Source: an uncultured Campylobacter sp. | GTDB taxonomy: Bacteria > Campylobacterota > Campylobacteria > Campylobacterales > Campylobacteraceae | Length of the DNA: 64,000 bases | Assembly: GCF_938015785.1 (NCBI RefSeq) | Contig: NZ_CALLWC010000045.1 | Span: 1 to 64,000, forward strand | Direction of reading: 5' to 3' | In this document: positions 16,230-24,809 of the stretch, piece after piece | Position numbering within the stretch: the first letter of the stretch is position 1 | How the letters are laid out: every line of letters begins with the position of its first letter | Position numbers and translations under genes: made by a program | Notes under the pieces: model-generated | The model's database searches: none | The model's input: the letters and a program-made list of their open reading frames with translations, nothing else | Told to the model about the DNA's origin: nothing

Positions 16230-17017
16230 AGTTTGTTCCTTATCCTCGTAAATTTCAGCCAAAAATCAAAAAACCCCTCCGTGCCCAAAATGCCGATACG
16301 TTTTACGGCGTATTTGTCGTCGCCCGCCTCGTAAAGTCCGCGCTTGACGACCACCGCGCCTTTGAAATTTGATCTGGCGATATTTAAAATTTCGTCATTA
16401 AATTTACCGTACGGGTAGGCAAACACCTCGCACGGCTGAGCGCAAATACCTGCTACGCGAGCTTTGGACGTGATGATCTCATCTGCTGCGAGCTTCGGAT
16501 CGCTCGCGTAGGTAAAGTCTAAATTTACGTGATGCATCGTATGCGCGCCAAACTCCACTAGCCCGCTTGCCTGCATTTTTAAAATTTGCTCCTCGCTCAG
16601 CATCCTTGCAAGATGGGTCGTATTAGCGCGCTCCCAGTCGTTTTGCACGGCGTCCGGGACCAAAAATATGCTCGCTTTGAAATCATATTTTTTCAAAATT
16701 TCAAAGGCGCTGGTAAAGTTATTTTCAAATCCGTCGTCGAATGTGATGCAAACAGCCTTTTTAGGCAGCCGCTCTAGAGCAATTAGCTCGCCAAATTTAA
16801 AGCTCTTAAAGCCGTTTTTCGCAAGCCACGCGATCTGTCTTTCAAAATCCGCAGGTCTTAGCCGCCATTTGTCGAATTTATCGCCCTTGTGCTCCTCTAC
16901 GCTATGATACATCAGCACCCGCGCCTTATGCCAACCCTGCGGGATCCGCCACCAGTTATACCGCAGCGAAACGCCTACCGCGGCGGCAAAGATCAGAAAA
17001 GCCGCAAAATAAATCAT
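16226..17017 (-). CDS. Polysaccharide deacetylase family protein (copy 1)
   Basis: A 263-residue NodB-fold carbohydrate esterase (CE4-like). It has an N-terminal anchor (IYFAAFLIFAAAVGVSL), then RVLMYHSV, the first-Asp motif ITFDDGFENN, a metal-binding HTMHH and FAYPYGKF. These are the usual NodB motifs with the D, H and H ligands present. It probably removes N-acetyl groups from a surface sugar at the periplasmic face. It overlaps both neighbours by 4 bp (ATGA). A clear paralogue lies at 19397-20209 in the same operon, with the same anchor-Trp-rich-RVLMYH layout. Confidence 0.9.
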   Translation of the reverse strand: MIYFAAFLIFAAAVGVSLRYNWWRIPQGWHKARVLMYHSVEEHKGDKFDKWRLRPADFERQIAWLAKNGFKSFKFGELIALERLPKKAVCITFDDGFENNFTSAFEILKKYDFKASIFLVPDAVQNDWERANTTHLARMLSEEQILKMQASGLVEFGAHTMHHVNLDFTYASDPKLAADEIITSKARVAGICAQPCEVFAYPYGKFNDEILNIARSNFKGAVVVKRGLYEAGDDKYAVKRIGILGTEGFFDFWLKFTRIRNKL

Positions 17018-18180
17018 CTGAATTTTTCTCCGTTTTTATAGACGAACTCGCGCCACTCGTAAGGATCGCTGTAAAAATCGCTCCGCTCGTTTTTATCTCT
17101 TCCGTTTGGTGCGTCGTGACGTTCGCCGCCGCTCTCGCTGCATTTTTCATCAGAAATTTCACCGCAGGCATCTGCGCCAAAGCTCTCTTCGAAGATCGTC
17201 TCAAGCATAAATTTTGCCACTCGGGCGGCATTTGCGATCCTTAGCGTCTTGGCTCTGCCGCGCTGCGCGATGTGCGCGTATTCGCCGCTAGAAAGGAGGC
17301 ATTTGATCTTTGAAAAGCAATCCGCAGGATCGTCAAAATAAACTATCTCCGAGCCATCCTCGTAAAGCCGCTCAAACCCCGCGATCTTGGGGCTAAAAGT
17401 GCAGACGCCGCATCCTAAAAACTGTGCCATGCGGTCGCTCGCACCGAGCAATTTATGAGCGCGCACGCACTCAAGCTCGTCGTCGCGATTAAAATTTATC
17501 GCGATCTTCGCAGCCGCGATCTCGCGATGAAATTTATCGCCGAATACGGCAGGCGCGCCGAGGCTCGCAAAAATTTTAAGCCTAAGCCCCTCTTTTTCGC
17601 AGAAATCGCGCAGCAAAAGCGCAAATTTATACCTCACGTCCTCTTTATAATCACGCGCTATGTAGATCACGTCGGTCGTTTTAGCGGCGTCTAGACGTCT
17701 ATCAAACGCCACGTCGGAGATGTTTGGGAAAAAGGCGAATTTCGCGCCGTATCTCGCCGAAAGATCGCGTAGCTTCAGCGCATTCGCCCAAAAAAACACG
17801 TCGATGAAGCTTAGCTTTTCGAAAAATTCCCGTTTTTCTTGCAGATGATCGACGTACCAGATCGCGATTTTGATCTTAGGAAGCGCCGATTTTATCGCCC
17901 GCAGCGCGCTAAGACCGATCTTTTCGCCCTTGCCGATTAGAAGCAGATCGGCGCCGATGTTTTCGCAGATACGCACGAGCTTGGCGTTCATCTTCTCTAG
18001 CCCGCTGTTTTTCAGCCCGCAAAAGCGCAGGCTCCGCTCCCAATCGCGGTAGCTAAAATCATAGACGAAGTGCCCGCCGCGGATGAGCCCGTGGCTGATT
18101 TTGCGCTCCATGCCGTAGAAAAAACTGCCGTCGTCGTATTCGTTGAAAATGCCGCAATGCACGATCTTTAGACTTCGCAT
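17014..18180 (-). CDS. CgeB-like glycosyltransferase (GT-B fold)
   Basis: A 388-residue protein resembling the CgeB/DUF3880 glycosyltransferases. It has N-terminal ILLIGKGEKIG-type Rossmann strands and a second domain with IAINFNRDDELECVRAHKLLGASDRMAQFLGCGVCTF, the typical acceptor/donor loop of CgeB-like enzymes. Its start lies 13 bp inside the upstream GT4 gene. Near the C-terminus (~335-372) there is a polar low-complexity stretch (GADACGEISDEKCSESGGER) before a terminal YEWREFVYKN segment. That stretch looks like an insertion of the kind seen in other genes here. Sugar and acceptor are unknown. Confidence 0.75.
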   Translation of the reverse strand: MRSLKIVHCGIFNEYDDGSFFYGMERKISHGLIRGGHFVYDFSYRDWERSLRFCGLKNSGLEKMNAKLVRICENIGADLLLIGKGEKIGLSALRAIKSALPKIKIAIWYVDHLQEKREFFEKLSFIDVFFWANALKLRDLSARYGAKFAFFPNISDVAFDRRLDAAKTTDVIYIARDYKEDVRYKFALLLRDFCEKEGLRLKIFASLGAPAVFGDKFHREIAAAKIAINFNRDDELECVRAHKLLGASDRMAQFLGCGVCTFSPKIAGFERLYEDGSEIVYFDDPADCFSKIKCLLSSGEYAHIAQRGRAKTLRIANAARVAKFMLETIFEESFGADACGEISDEKCSESGGERHDAPNGRDKNERSDFYSDPYEWREFVYKNGEKFR

Positions 18181-19400
18181 AACAGCTCCTCGTAGTAATT
18201 TTTAAGCGAGCTAATATAATTTTGCAGCGTCAAAGTTTGCTTGAACTTGGCATGTTTTTGCGCAAAAGCCCGGGCGGATTTGCCGTAAGTGCGGTAAATT
18301 TCATCGATCTTAGCGCCCAGAGCTGCCGCCTCGCATAAAAACTCCTCGCTTAAAATTTCCGAAATTCCGCCCACGCGGGTAGATATCAGCACGGGCGAAT
18401 AAAAAATACCTTCGATCAAAATCACCGGAAAGCCCTCCTTACGCGAGCTGATGACGTGCAGGTGCGACGCGCTCAGGGCCGCCGCAACGTCGTCGCAAAA
18501 GCCGCACAGCCGCACCCGATCCTGCAATTTTAGCGAATCGATTAAATTTTGCAAATTTTGCCTCTCGCCGCCCTGCCCGTAAATTTTAAGCTCGAAATCG
18601 AATTTCAGCTCGCTTGCGGCGTGGATCAAAAGATCAAAACCCTTGATCTTATCGAGCCTGCCGACCGCAACGATGCTAAATTTAAAATTTCCCGCCGCCG
18701 CGCTTACGCCCTGTTGCGATACGAATATGCTACTAGTCTTATTTTGCGATGCGTCCGCATCGAAAGCCCTATCTTGCGATACACTCACCCCATCAGGCGT
18801 ATCTTGCGATGCAAATACAGTGCCAGTCATATTTTGCGACGTATTCGCAGCGCCGGCCGAGTCGCCGCGCGCATCCTTTGTTTCCTTGAGCGCTTCGTTT
18901 GCGGCACCCTCCAAGTCCTTGCAGCGCGCGAGAATTTCATGATTTTCAAACTCCCGCCGCGGCTCTATGCCGAAATATATCACCTTTGCGGCGTGATTTA
19001 TCGTGGTTGCGACCTTGCGCGAGGCTGCGATGACGTTTCGCACGCGATCGAAAACCGGCGCTTTGCGATCGTTGTGCTTGGTCGCAACAAGCTTAAGATT
19101 TAAAAATTTTTCGACCACGAAGCCGATCTGTGCGGCTTTGGCGCCGTGCGAATGCAAAATTTCAAATCCGCCCGAGCGTAAAAACCGATAAATTTCAACG
19201 AACAAAAACGGATTGTAGCGCTTATCGCGGCTTTTGTACTCATAAATTTGCACGCGAGCATCCAGACGCTGCAAAAACTCGCATCTAGCAGGCACGATTA
19301 GCGCCGCCTGCTCGCTTTTGCAAAGCTCATTTAGCGAGTCGATTACGATCTTTTCGACGCCGCCGTAAAATCTGGAGCAGCACAGATAGGCGATTTTCAT
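18168..19400 (-). CDS. Glycosyltransferase family 4 with in-frame minisatellite insertion
   Basis: A 410-residue GT-B glycosyltransferase. It has an N-terminal CCSRFYGGVEKIV glycine loop, a linker HSHGAKAAQIGFVVE, a C-terminal donor domain starting VAVGRLDKIKGFDLLI, and an E-x7-E-like SSRKEGFPVILIEG. Between the two Rossmann domains (~161-238) lies an insertion absent from normal GT4 enzymes. Its second half is five decapeptide units with SQN or SQD exactly every 10 residues (positions 188, 198, 208, 218, 228). Without it the protein would be ~330 residues, a normal size. The site is the interdomain linker, so catalysis may be kept. It overlaps its neighbours in the operon by 4 and 13 bp. Confidence 0.85.
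   Translation of the reverse strand: MKIAYLCCSRFYGGVEKIVIDSLNELCKSEQAALIVPARCEFLQRLDARVQIYEYKSRDKRYNPFLFVEIYRFLRSGGFEILHSHGAKAAQIGFVVEKFLNLKLVATKHNDRKAPVFDRVRNVIAASRKVATTINHAAKVIYFGIEPRREFENHEILARCKDLEGAANEALKETKDARGDSAGAANTSQNMTGTVFASQDTPDGVSVSQDRAFDADASQNKTSSIFVSQQGVSAAAGNFKFSIVAVGRLDKIKGFDLLIHAASELKFDFELKIYGQGGERQNLQNLIDSLKLQDRVRLCGFCDDVAAALSASHLHVISSRKEGFPVILIEGIFYSPVLISTRVGGISEILSEEFLCEAAALGAKIDEIYRTYGKSARAFAQKHAKFKQTLTLQNYISSLKNYYEELLCEV
18714..18863 (+). repeat. 30-bp minisatellite, five units, in frame inside a glycosyltransferase gene
   Basis: The heptamer TTGCGA(T/C) recurs at 18714, 18744, 18774, 18804 and 18834, a perfect 30-bp period. The unit bodies are diverged, but the TATT/TATC-TTGCGAT junction is kept. 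On the coding (minus) strand each unit gives a decapeptide anchored on Ser-Gln-(Asn/Asp/Gln). Since 30 is a multiple of 3, changes in copy number would alter protein length but not the frame. Confidence 0.85.
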
Positions 19401-20209
19401 CTGTTTCTGCCCTTCTTCATCTTCAAAATGAAGCTCAAAAGCCCCTGCCTGCCGCTAACCATGATGCGCGGAATTTCAAAATTTGAGTAGTGCGGGCGCA
19501 ACACGTCGTTTTGCGTCGTAACGGCGCAGCTAAAGCCCGCCTCGCGCGCGCAGCGGACGCTAATCTCGTCGTAAAAGCCGAACGGATAGGCAAAGGCGCT
19601 GCAAGTAATGCCAAATTTCGCCTCTATTTCGCGCTTTGATTCGCTCATCTGGCGCAGCTGCTCTTGCGGATCCAGGCTAGGCAAGTTTGCGTGATCCAGC
19701 GTATGCGAGCCGATCTCGATGAGCCCGCTTCGCAAAAGCTCGCGAACCTCCTCGTCGCTTAGCATCTGCTCGCGATTTAGCTCATCGCTTGATTTTTTCA
19801 GATCTTTATCGGTCGCCCAATCCCCGTCAAAGCGCCGGTTCACGATGAAAATCGTCGCCTTAAAGCCGTATTTTTGAAGTATCGGCAGAGCGCCCGTGAG
19901 ATTATCGCGATACCCGTCATCGAAAGTAATACAAACCGCCTTCGTAGGCTTCTCATTCAAACTCGCAAGCTCGCTTAAAGTATAGCTCGTAAAGCCGTTT
20001 CGCTTCAGCCACGCAAGCTGTTTTTCAAACGCAGCGGGGGTCACGCGCAGGCGGTTAAATTTAGAGGCGCGCTTTGGCAGATGCTCGCGGATCATATGAT
20101 ACATCAGCACGCGCGGATACTCGTAAGGTTGGTCCTTCGCCCACCACGCAAAGCGCAGGCTAAACCACGCAAAAAGCACCGCAAAAGCCAAAACCGCCGC
20201 GTAGATCAT
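19397..20209 (-). CDS. Polysaccharide deacetylase family protein (copy 2)
   Basis: A 270-residue NodB-fold protein, paralogous to the one at 16226-17017. It has an N-terminal membrane anchor, then YPRVLMYHMI, ITFDDGYRDNL, SHTLDHANL and FAYPFGFYDE, so the metal-binding Asp/His/His set is complete. The two copies share the same domain order and short spacings, which suggests an old duplication. Expected role: deacetylation of a polysaccharide or lipid-linked sugar at the outer face of the inner membrane. It overlaps the GT4 gene and the ligase-like gene by 4 bp each. Confidence 0.9.
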   Translation of the reverse strand: MIYAAVLAFAVLFAWFSLRFAWWAKDQPYEYPRVLMYHMIREHLPKRASKFNRLRVTPAAFEKQLAWLKRNGFTSYTLSELASLNEKPTKAVCITFDDGYRDNLTGALPILQKYGFKATIFIVNRRFDGDWATDKDLKKSSDELNREQMLSDEEVRELLRSGLIEIGSHTLDHANLPSLDPQEQLRQMSESKREIEAKFGITCSAFAYPFGFYDEISVRCAREAGFSCAVTTQNDVLRPHYSNFEIPRIMVSGRQGLLSFILKMKKGRNR

Positions 20210-21393
20210 CGCTCGATCCTCATGCGATAGGCCAAAAAGCTTAGTATCGTAGCCAGGCTTAGCGCTTCTTTCGACAGATACGCGCCGTGGTCAAACTGGC
20301 AATCTATCAAAAGATAAATTAGAAGCGTAAGAACCCCAAACTGCCTGCTTTGGACGCACTCTTTAAAAACGCCAAATAGGATCGCGCCGTAAAAGATAAG
20401 CCCGAGCGCGCCGCTATAAAGTAAAATTTCTAAAAATAAATTGTGCGGCGCGTTATATTCAGGATGCTCAAGGACCGGAGAGCCCGGCAAATTTATATAT
20501 GAGCCCAGCCCATAGCCCAAGATAGGCTTTTGCTGCGCCATCTCTAAAATATAGCTCCAAATCACGGTCCTGCCTGAAGAATCGCCGCTAAACAGCGCGG
20601 CTAGCCTTTGCTCAAACGACGGCGAAAGCGCAAGCAAAACGGCAAAAAGTGCGATGAAACCCACCGTGAAAAGTAGGTATTTTTTGTTTAGGCTCTTTAA
20701 ATTTAGCGCGCCGTAAAACGCGAGCGCGCAGAACGCGCCGACCCACGCCGCTCTGGAAAATGAAAAGATCATAAAAAATGCAAATAAAAATAGAGTTGCA
20801 AATTTAAGCGCCAAAGGCCGCCGTATCGCCACCGCGCTAAGGCAGAGCCCAAAACCCATAAAAAGCCCTAAAATATTGCGGTTCGAAAGCGCTCCGCTAA
20901 GACCTCCGCGAACAGAATTGTTTGAAAAGACGATCGCATCAGGACTACTTACAAACTGATAGATCGTGCTCGCCGATAAAATTCCAAGCCCCACGAACAA
21001 AAAAGCAAAAACGGCGTTTTGATCAAAAAATTTAAGCTTGTAAAAATAGCAAAGCGCCAAAAATATTGTGCCGTATCGAAGCACGAAAAATAGCGTGCTC
21101 TGCCATGCTTTTTTTGAGATCGCGGCCTCGTTTAGGAGGTTTGAGATCGCTAGCGTCACTACCAGGCAGAGGAAGCAGATCGCGATAAATCGCGTCTTTT
21201 TCAAAATTTCGCTTAGAACCAAGTAGTTTTTAAAATACAATAGATGCGCCAAAAAGAGTAAATTTAGCGCTGCAAAGGAGATCTGATAGACCGCGTTTTT
21301 AAAAAACAGCGACGCGCACCAAAGAAGCAGCAGCGTTAAAAATGTGATTCTCCAGCCGCTAGGCGCGCCGTTTTCGTAAAAAAATTTTTTCAT
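20206..21393 (-). CDS. O-antigen ligase / polymerase-like membrane protein (WaaL/Wzy_C)
   Basis: A 395-residue protein with about ten to twelve transmembrane segments and a large periplasmic loop. The Wzy_C signature is present: SFSRAAWVGAFCALAF, then GRTVIWSYILEMAQQKPILGYGLG, then NAPHNLFLEILLYSGALGL, where the His in HNLFLE is the conserved residue of WaaL ligases. It should join a polysaccharide to lipid A-core, or polymerise units, at the periplasmic face. Ligase or polymerase cannot be told apart from sequence alone. It overlaps both neighbours by 4 bp within the operon. Confidence 0.85.
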   Translation of the reverse strand: MKKFFYENGAPSGWRITFLTLLLLWCASLFFKNAVYQISFAALNLLFLAHLLYFKNYLVLSEILKKTRFIAICFLCLVVTLAISNLLNEAAISKKAWQSTLFFVLRYGTIFLALCYFYKLKFFDQNAVFAFLFVGLGILSASTIYQFVSSPDAIVFSNNSVRGGLSGALSNRNILGLFMGFGLCLSAVAIRRPLALKFATLFLFAFFMIFSFSRAAWVGAFCALAFYGALNLKSLNKKYLLFTVGFIALFAVLLALSPSFEQRLAALFSGDSSGRTVIWSYILEMAQQKPILGYGLGSYINLPGSPVLEHPEYNAPHNLFLEILLYSGALGLIFYGAILFGVFKECVQSRQFGVLTLLIYLLIDCQFDHGAYLSKEALSLATILSFLAYRMRIER

Positions 21394-22466
21394 ATTAAAC
21401 TCTCATAAACCTTTATCGTTTTTTCTACCATCTGCTCTAGGCTGAAGTTTTGCGAAACGTAGCCGTAGCCGTCAAATTTCAGCTCGCGCGCGGGGGCAAA
21501 CAGCCCCGCCAGCGCCTGTGCGTCGCCCACGTCAAAAAAATAACCGTTTTCGCCCTCTCTTACGATATCCAGCGCGCCGCCGTGACGGGTCGCGATCACC
21601 GGGCAATTTAACGCGATCGCCTCAGCCATCGAGCGCCCAAAGCTCTCGGGCTTGCTTGAAGCGCTTACCGTGACCGACGAGAGCGAGTAAATCTCGGCTA
21701 CCTTGCTCTGCGAACCTGCAAAAATTACGCGCTCGCAGAGACCAAGCCCCTCTACGAGCGATTTTAGCTCGGAAAAATACTCGTCGCGGCCCGCTCCCAC
21801 GCCGCCTACGATCAAAATTTTAAGCTTTTGTTCGCTTGCCAAAGCCGCGGCGCGGATTAGGGTTTTGTAATCCTTAATCTGCGTGATGCGCCCAACTCCG
21901 GAGACGATGAAATCATCCTGCGCGAGGTTAAAATTCTGCCGAAATTCCGCAATGAAGCGCTCGTCTAAATTTTTGGGATTAAATTTTTCCAGATCGATGC
22001 CGCGCGGAATGATCGTGATCTTGGCTGCATCTACGCCGTAGCTTCGCACCACGTGATCGCACGCATAGCCGCTAGGACAGATGATCGCGTCCGCATCCGT
22101 CATGATTTTGCTGTAGAAATTTACGGAATTTATCCCGTGCACGGTGCTTACGATCTTTGCTTTGGGATGGGCAAATTTAACCAGCCACGCCGGCACGCGG
22201 GAGCGGACATGCACGATGTCTGGAGAAATTTCGCTTAAAATTTTACGCAGCTTTAAAACGCGCGCCGCAACGCTTAGGATATTTTTGGAGCAAACGTCGA
22301 GCTGTACGTGCACGCCGCCATCTTTTTCTATCTTTGGCGCCAATTTGCCGCCGTTACTGATAACGAAATTTTCGATGCCGCGCCGCGCAAACTCTCTATT
22401 TAGCTCGACTACGCCGCGCTCGACGCCGCCTTCGTTCAGCTCAGGCAAAATTTGCACGACCCTCAT
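21390..22466 (-). CDS. Glycosyltransferase family 4
   Basis: A 358-residue GT-B transferase. N-terminal domain: VVQILPELNEGGVERGVVEL (acceptor side) and IVHVRSRVPAWLVKFA. C-terminal domain: VSGVGRITQIKDYKTLIRAA with the retaining-GT4 E-x7-E motif in KPESFGRSMAEA and the VIATRHGGALDIV loop. Length is normal and there is no insertion, unlike its operon neighbour at 18168-19400. The start overlaps the stop of the ELM1-family gene by 4 bp. It probably adds a sugar to the lipid A-core or to the repeat unit on the cytoplasmic face. Confidence 0.9.
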   Translation of the reverse strand: MRVVQILPELNEGGVERGVVELNREFARRGIENFVISNGGKLAPKIEKDGGVHVQLDVCSKNILSVAARVLKLRKILSEISPDIVHVRSRVPAWLVKFAHPKAKIVSTVHGINSVNFYSKIMTDADAIICPSGYACDHVVRSYGVDAAKITIIPRGIDLEKFNPKNLDERFIAEFRQNFNLAQDDFIVSGVGRITQIKDYKTLIRAAALASEQKLKILIVGGVGAGRDEYFSELKSLVEGLGLCERVIFAGSQSKVAEIYSLSSVTVSASSKPESFGRSMAEAIALNCPVIATRHGGALDIVREGENGYFFDVGDAQALAGLFAPARELKFDGYGYVSQNFSLEQMVEKTIKVYESLI

Positions 22467-23869
22467 ATTTTTATCTCCCTCACAAATGCCTTAAGATCAT
22501 ACTTCGCAGTCTTTTTCAGCTTCGCGCCCTCGCTATATCGCCTAGCATGCCCAGTAGAAACGAGAGCGCTTATAAAATCGTCAAATTTATTATGAGCGAC
22601 TTTGCGTTTTAAACTTAAAATGGCTACGTTCGCGCTCCCGTTAGATGCAGCCTCGCTTATCATCGAGACGCTGTCCTCGCTGATAAAGACCCACTCGCAC
22701 TGCGCCAAAAAATCGCCGATCGGATTTACGAGCTCGCGGCTATAAATCACGCTGTAATCCCAACCGAGTTTTTCTAGCGCGCTCTCGGTAGCCTGCGGCG
22801 TGCGCGGAGAGGTCGTTAGCGCAAACTCGCAGTCCGCAAACTGCGCCCTCACGCCCTCGATCTGCTTTAAAATTTCATCCCCCATCTCAAAGCAGGAATT
22901 CGGCCCGCCGATGATAAATCCGATGGATTTGCGCTGCGGCCGGTACAGCCCCTGCGGGCGCGAAAAGCTAAGCGAGACGGGTGAAATTTTAAGATTTGCG
23001 CGCGGCTTTGGGCGATCATGCGCGCCTGCGATGATGACGCTAAAATCCTTGCGGTAGCCCTTCGGATACATCAGCGCTATACTCGGCTTAGCATATCTGC
23101 GTGCGTAAAATTTCAGCGCGTAATAGATCGTAGAGCCCGCGCCTACGAACAGATCGAAATCTGCGAAATTTAAATTACGATCTGATACAGCGTCTAAATT
23201 TGCGCTATCTGATACGGCGCCTGAATTGGTGCCATTCGGCGCGGCGGGGCTGTTTAAAGCGGGACTATTTAAATTTGATCCGTTTTTAAGGTCCGCCGCC
23301 GTGCCGCCCTCGCCGAAGTCGTACTTAAAAATTTTAAAATAAAGCCCGAAAAAATCAAGCGCGTAGGAGCAGAGTTTAAAAAGCTTGTTTGCGTAAGCGA
23401 TCTTGCAAATGCAAAAATCAAGCCCTTTTAGCTCGCAAAATGCGATACTTTGGTTCTCATGCCCCTTGCGGCCGTCACTTAAGATGAGCGCTTTGCGATG
23501 CGGATTTTTAGCGGCGGGCGGATTTGCAGCGGAGTTTTCGCTATTAAAATTTAGCGGTCCGCCGCCTACGCGACATACGTAATCTGAGGCGTCGGATCTT
23601 AAATTTTTACCTCTAAAGCTTTCACGCTGCAAAGCGCAAGAAGGGCGGCCGCAAACCGATATAAAATTTTTGAAATCCGAATTTTTGCTCGCTCGCGCGA
23701 CGGCAGCGATCGCCATAGAGCTTTCGCGATTTAAAATTTTACCCGCTCGCGCGGCTCTACTTAAATTTTCGACGCTTTGCTCTTTTGCAAAGAGGCGCGA
23801 GCCCTGCGGTGCGGATAAATTTCTTATGACACCCCGCCTGCTCTCGCCTCTTGAAATTTGCCGCGCCAT
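22463..23869 (-). CDS. ELM1/GtrOC1-family protein with long N-terminal extension
   Basis: The conserved part, from ~residue 125, matches the bacterial ELM1 (mitochondrial fission ELM1-like) family: ALILSDGRKGHENQS, DLFVGAGSTIYYALKF, GFIIGGPNSCFEMGDEIL, WVFISEDSVSMISEAA. These are GT-B-like proteins found in LPS clusters, with no firm reaction assigned. The start at 23869 is chosen because its ATG overlaps the upstream TGA as TGATG (468 aa); an in-frame ATG 15 bp further upstream is possible. Two parts look foreign to the family: a ~124-residue N-terminal extension and an Asn/Ser/Ala-rich insertion (~187-233, NLNSPALNSPAAPNG and a repeated AVSD). Alternatively, translation begins at the Met about 51 codons into the frame. 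Confidence 0.75.
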   Translation of the reverse strand: MARQISRGESRRGVIRNLSAPQGSRLFAKEQSVENLSRAARAGKILNRESSMAIAAVARASKNSDFKNFISVCGRPSCALQRESFRGKNLRSDASDYVCRVGGGPLNFNSENSAANPPAAKNPHRKALILSDGRKGHENQSIAFCELKGLDFCICKIAYANKLFKLCSYALDFFGLYFKIFKYDFGEGGTAADLKNGSNLNSPALNSPAAPNGTNSGAVSDSANLDAVSDRNLNFADFDLFVGAGSTIYYALKFYARRYAKPSIALMYPKGYRKDFSVIIAGAHDRPKPRANLKISPVSLSFSRPQGLYRPQRKSIGFIIGGPNSCFEMGDEILKQIEGVRAQFADCEFALTTSPRTPQATESALEKLGWDYSVIYSRELVNPIGDFLAQCEWVFISEDSVSMISEAASNGSANVAILSLKRKVAHNKFDDFISALVSTGHARRYSEGAKLKKTAKYDLKAFVREIKI

Positions 23870-24750
23870 CAGTCCATCTTCCATCGTTTATGTATCCAAA
23901 ACCACTGCTGCGGCGCGGTTCGCACGACCTCTTCGAAAATGTCGTTGCACTTTTGCGTGATAAACAGCTCGGCTTTGTCCTTATTTAACCCTTCAGGTAG
24001 TGGCGGAAAATCCTTGATCACGATCTCATAGCGATTATCCGCGCCGCGCCGCGCAAAAATGGGTATCAGCACGGGATGAAATTTCAAATAAAGCGACGCG
24101 ATAGTCTTCGTGGTGTAGCACTGCCGTCCAAAAAAGGTCGTAATCAGGCTATTTTTAGGGCCCGGCTTTTGATCGGGCAGAATGCCTACGTTGCGCCCCT
24201 GCTTTAGCGCCTGCACGAGCCTGCGCATCGCATCGTCCTTGTAAATGAGGTCATTGCCGTAGCGCTCGCGAAACGGCGCCACGAGCCGCTCTTCGATCAA
24301 CTCATTATCGCTGCGACGCCCGACTACCGAGACGGGAAAGCCGTTGGCGCCGAAAAAATTAGCTAAAATTTCCCAATTTCCAAAATGTGCGGTAAAAAAT
24401 AAAATCCCGTGCGGATTATCACCTTTTAGCTTTCGGACGCGCTCTAGCGCCTGCTCGCCGTTTGAAATCAGATCATCAAATTTTAGTCTGCCGTTGTAAA
24501 ATAAAAGCGTGTCGGTAAGCGTCCTAGCGATACTGCGAAAATTCTCGATCGCAAGAGAGTGAAGCTCACTTTCGCTTTTTTGTGGATAAGCGGCGCGAAG
24601 GTTATCCTGCGCGACTTTAACGCGCCTACTAAGCTTCCACGATGCGAAAAGTGCGAGCTTATCGAAAAATGCGAATATGAAGCTTTTCGGCGCGAATTTT
24701 GCAAATTTTATCAGACCCAGCGCCAAAAAATATTGGATTTTTTCCTTCAT
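23869..24750 (-). CDS. lpxL: Lipid A biosynthesis acyltransferase (LpxL/HtrB family)
   Basis: A 293-residue LpxL/LpxM-type enzyme that adds a secondary acyl chain to Kdo2-lipid IVA at the inner membrane. It has an N-terminal hydrophobic helix, the catalytic H-x4-E motif in HFGNWE (His122), and PDQKPGPKNSL, the usual second conserved block. A C-terminal PQQWFWIHKRWK segment is typical of the family. It is the first gene of the overlapping polysaccharide operon; 59 bp separate it from mnmE, so the operon promoter is probably within or near that gap or further upstream. The symbol denotes family; which acyl chain is used cannot be told. Confidence 0.9.
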   Translation of the reverse strand: MKEKIQYFLALGLIKFAKFAPKSFIFAFFDKLALFASWKLSRRVKVAQDNLRAAYPQKSESELHSLAIENFRSIARTLTDTLLFYNGRLKFDDLISNGEQALERVRKLKGDNPHGILFFTAHFGNWEILANFFGANGFPVSVVGRRSDNELIEERLVAPFRERYGNDLIYKDDAMRRLVQALKQGRNVGILPDQKPGPKNSLITTFFGRQCYTTKTIASLYLKFHPVLIPIFARRGADNRYEIVIKDFPPLPEGLNKDKAELFITQKCNDIFEEVVRTAPQQWFWIHKRWKMD

Positions 24751-24809
24751 AAAGACCTCGTTTTAAATGCGAGATTATATTGAATTTTGGCTAATTAGTA
24801 GCTAAAACG

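Noticed and set aside
18714..18863. CRISPR-like array because of even 30-bp spacing
   Set aside because: Only five units, repeat core of 7-11 bp, no separate spacers, and it lies inside a coding frame; no cas genes in the window.
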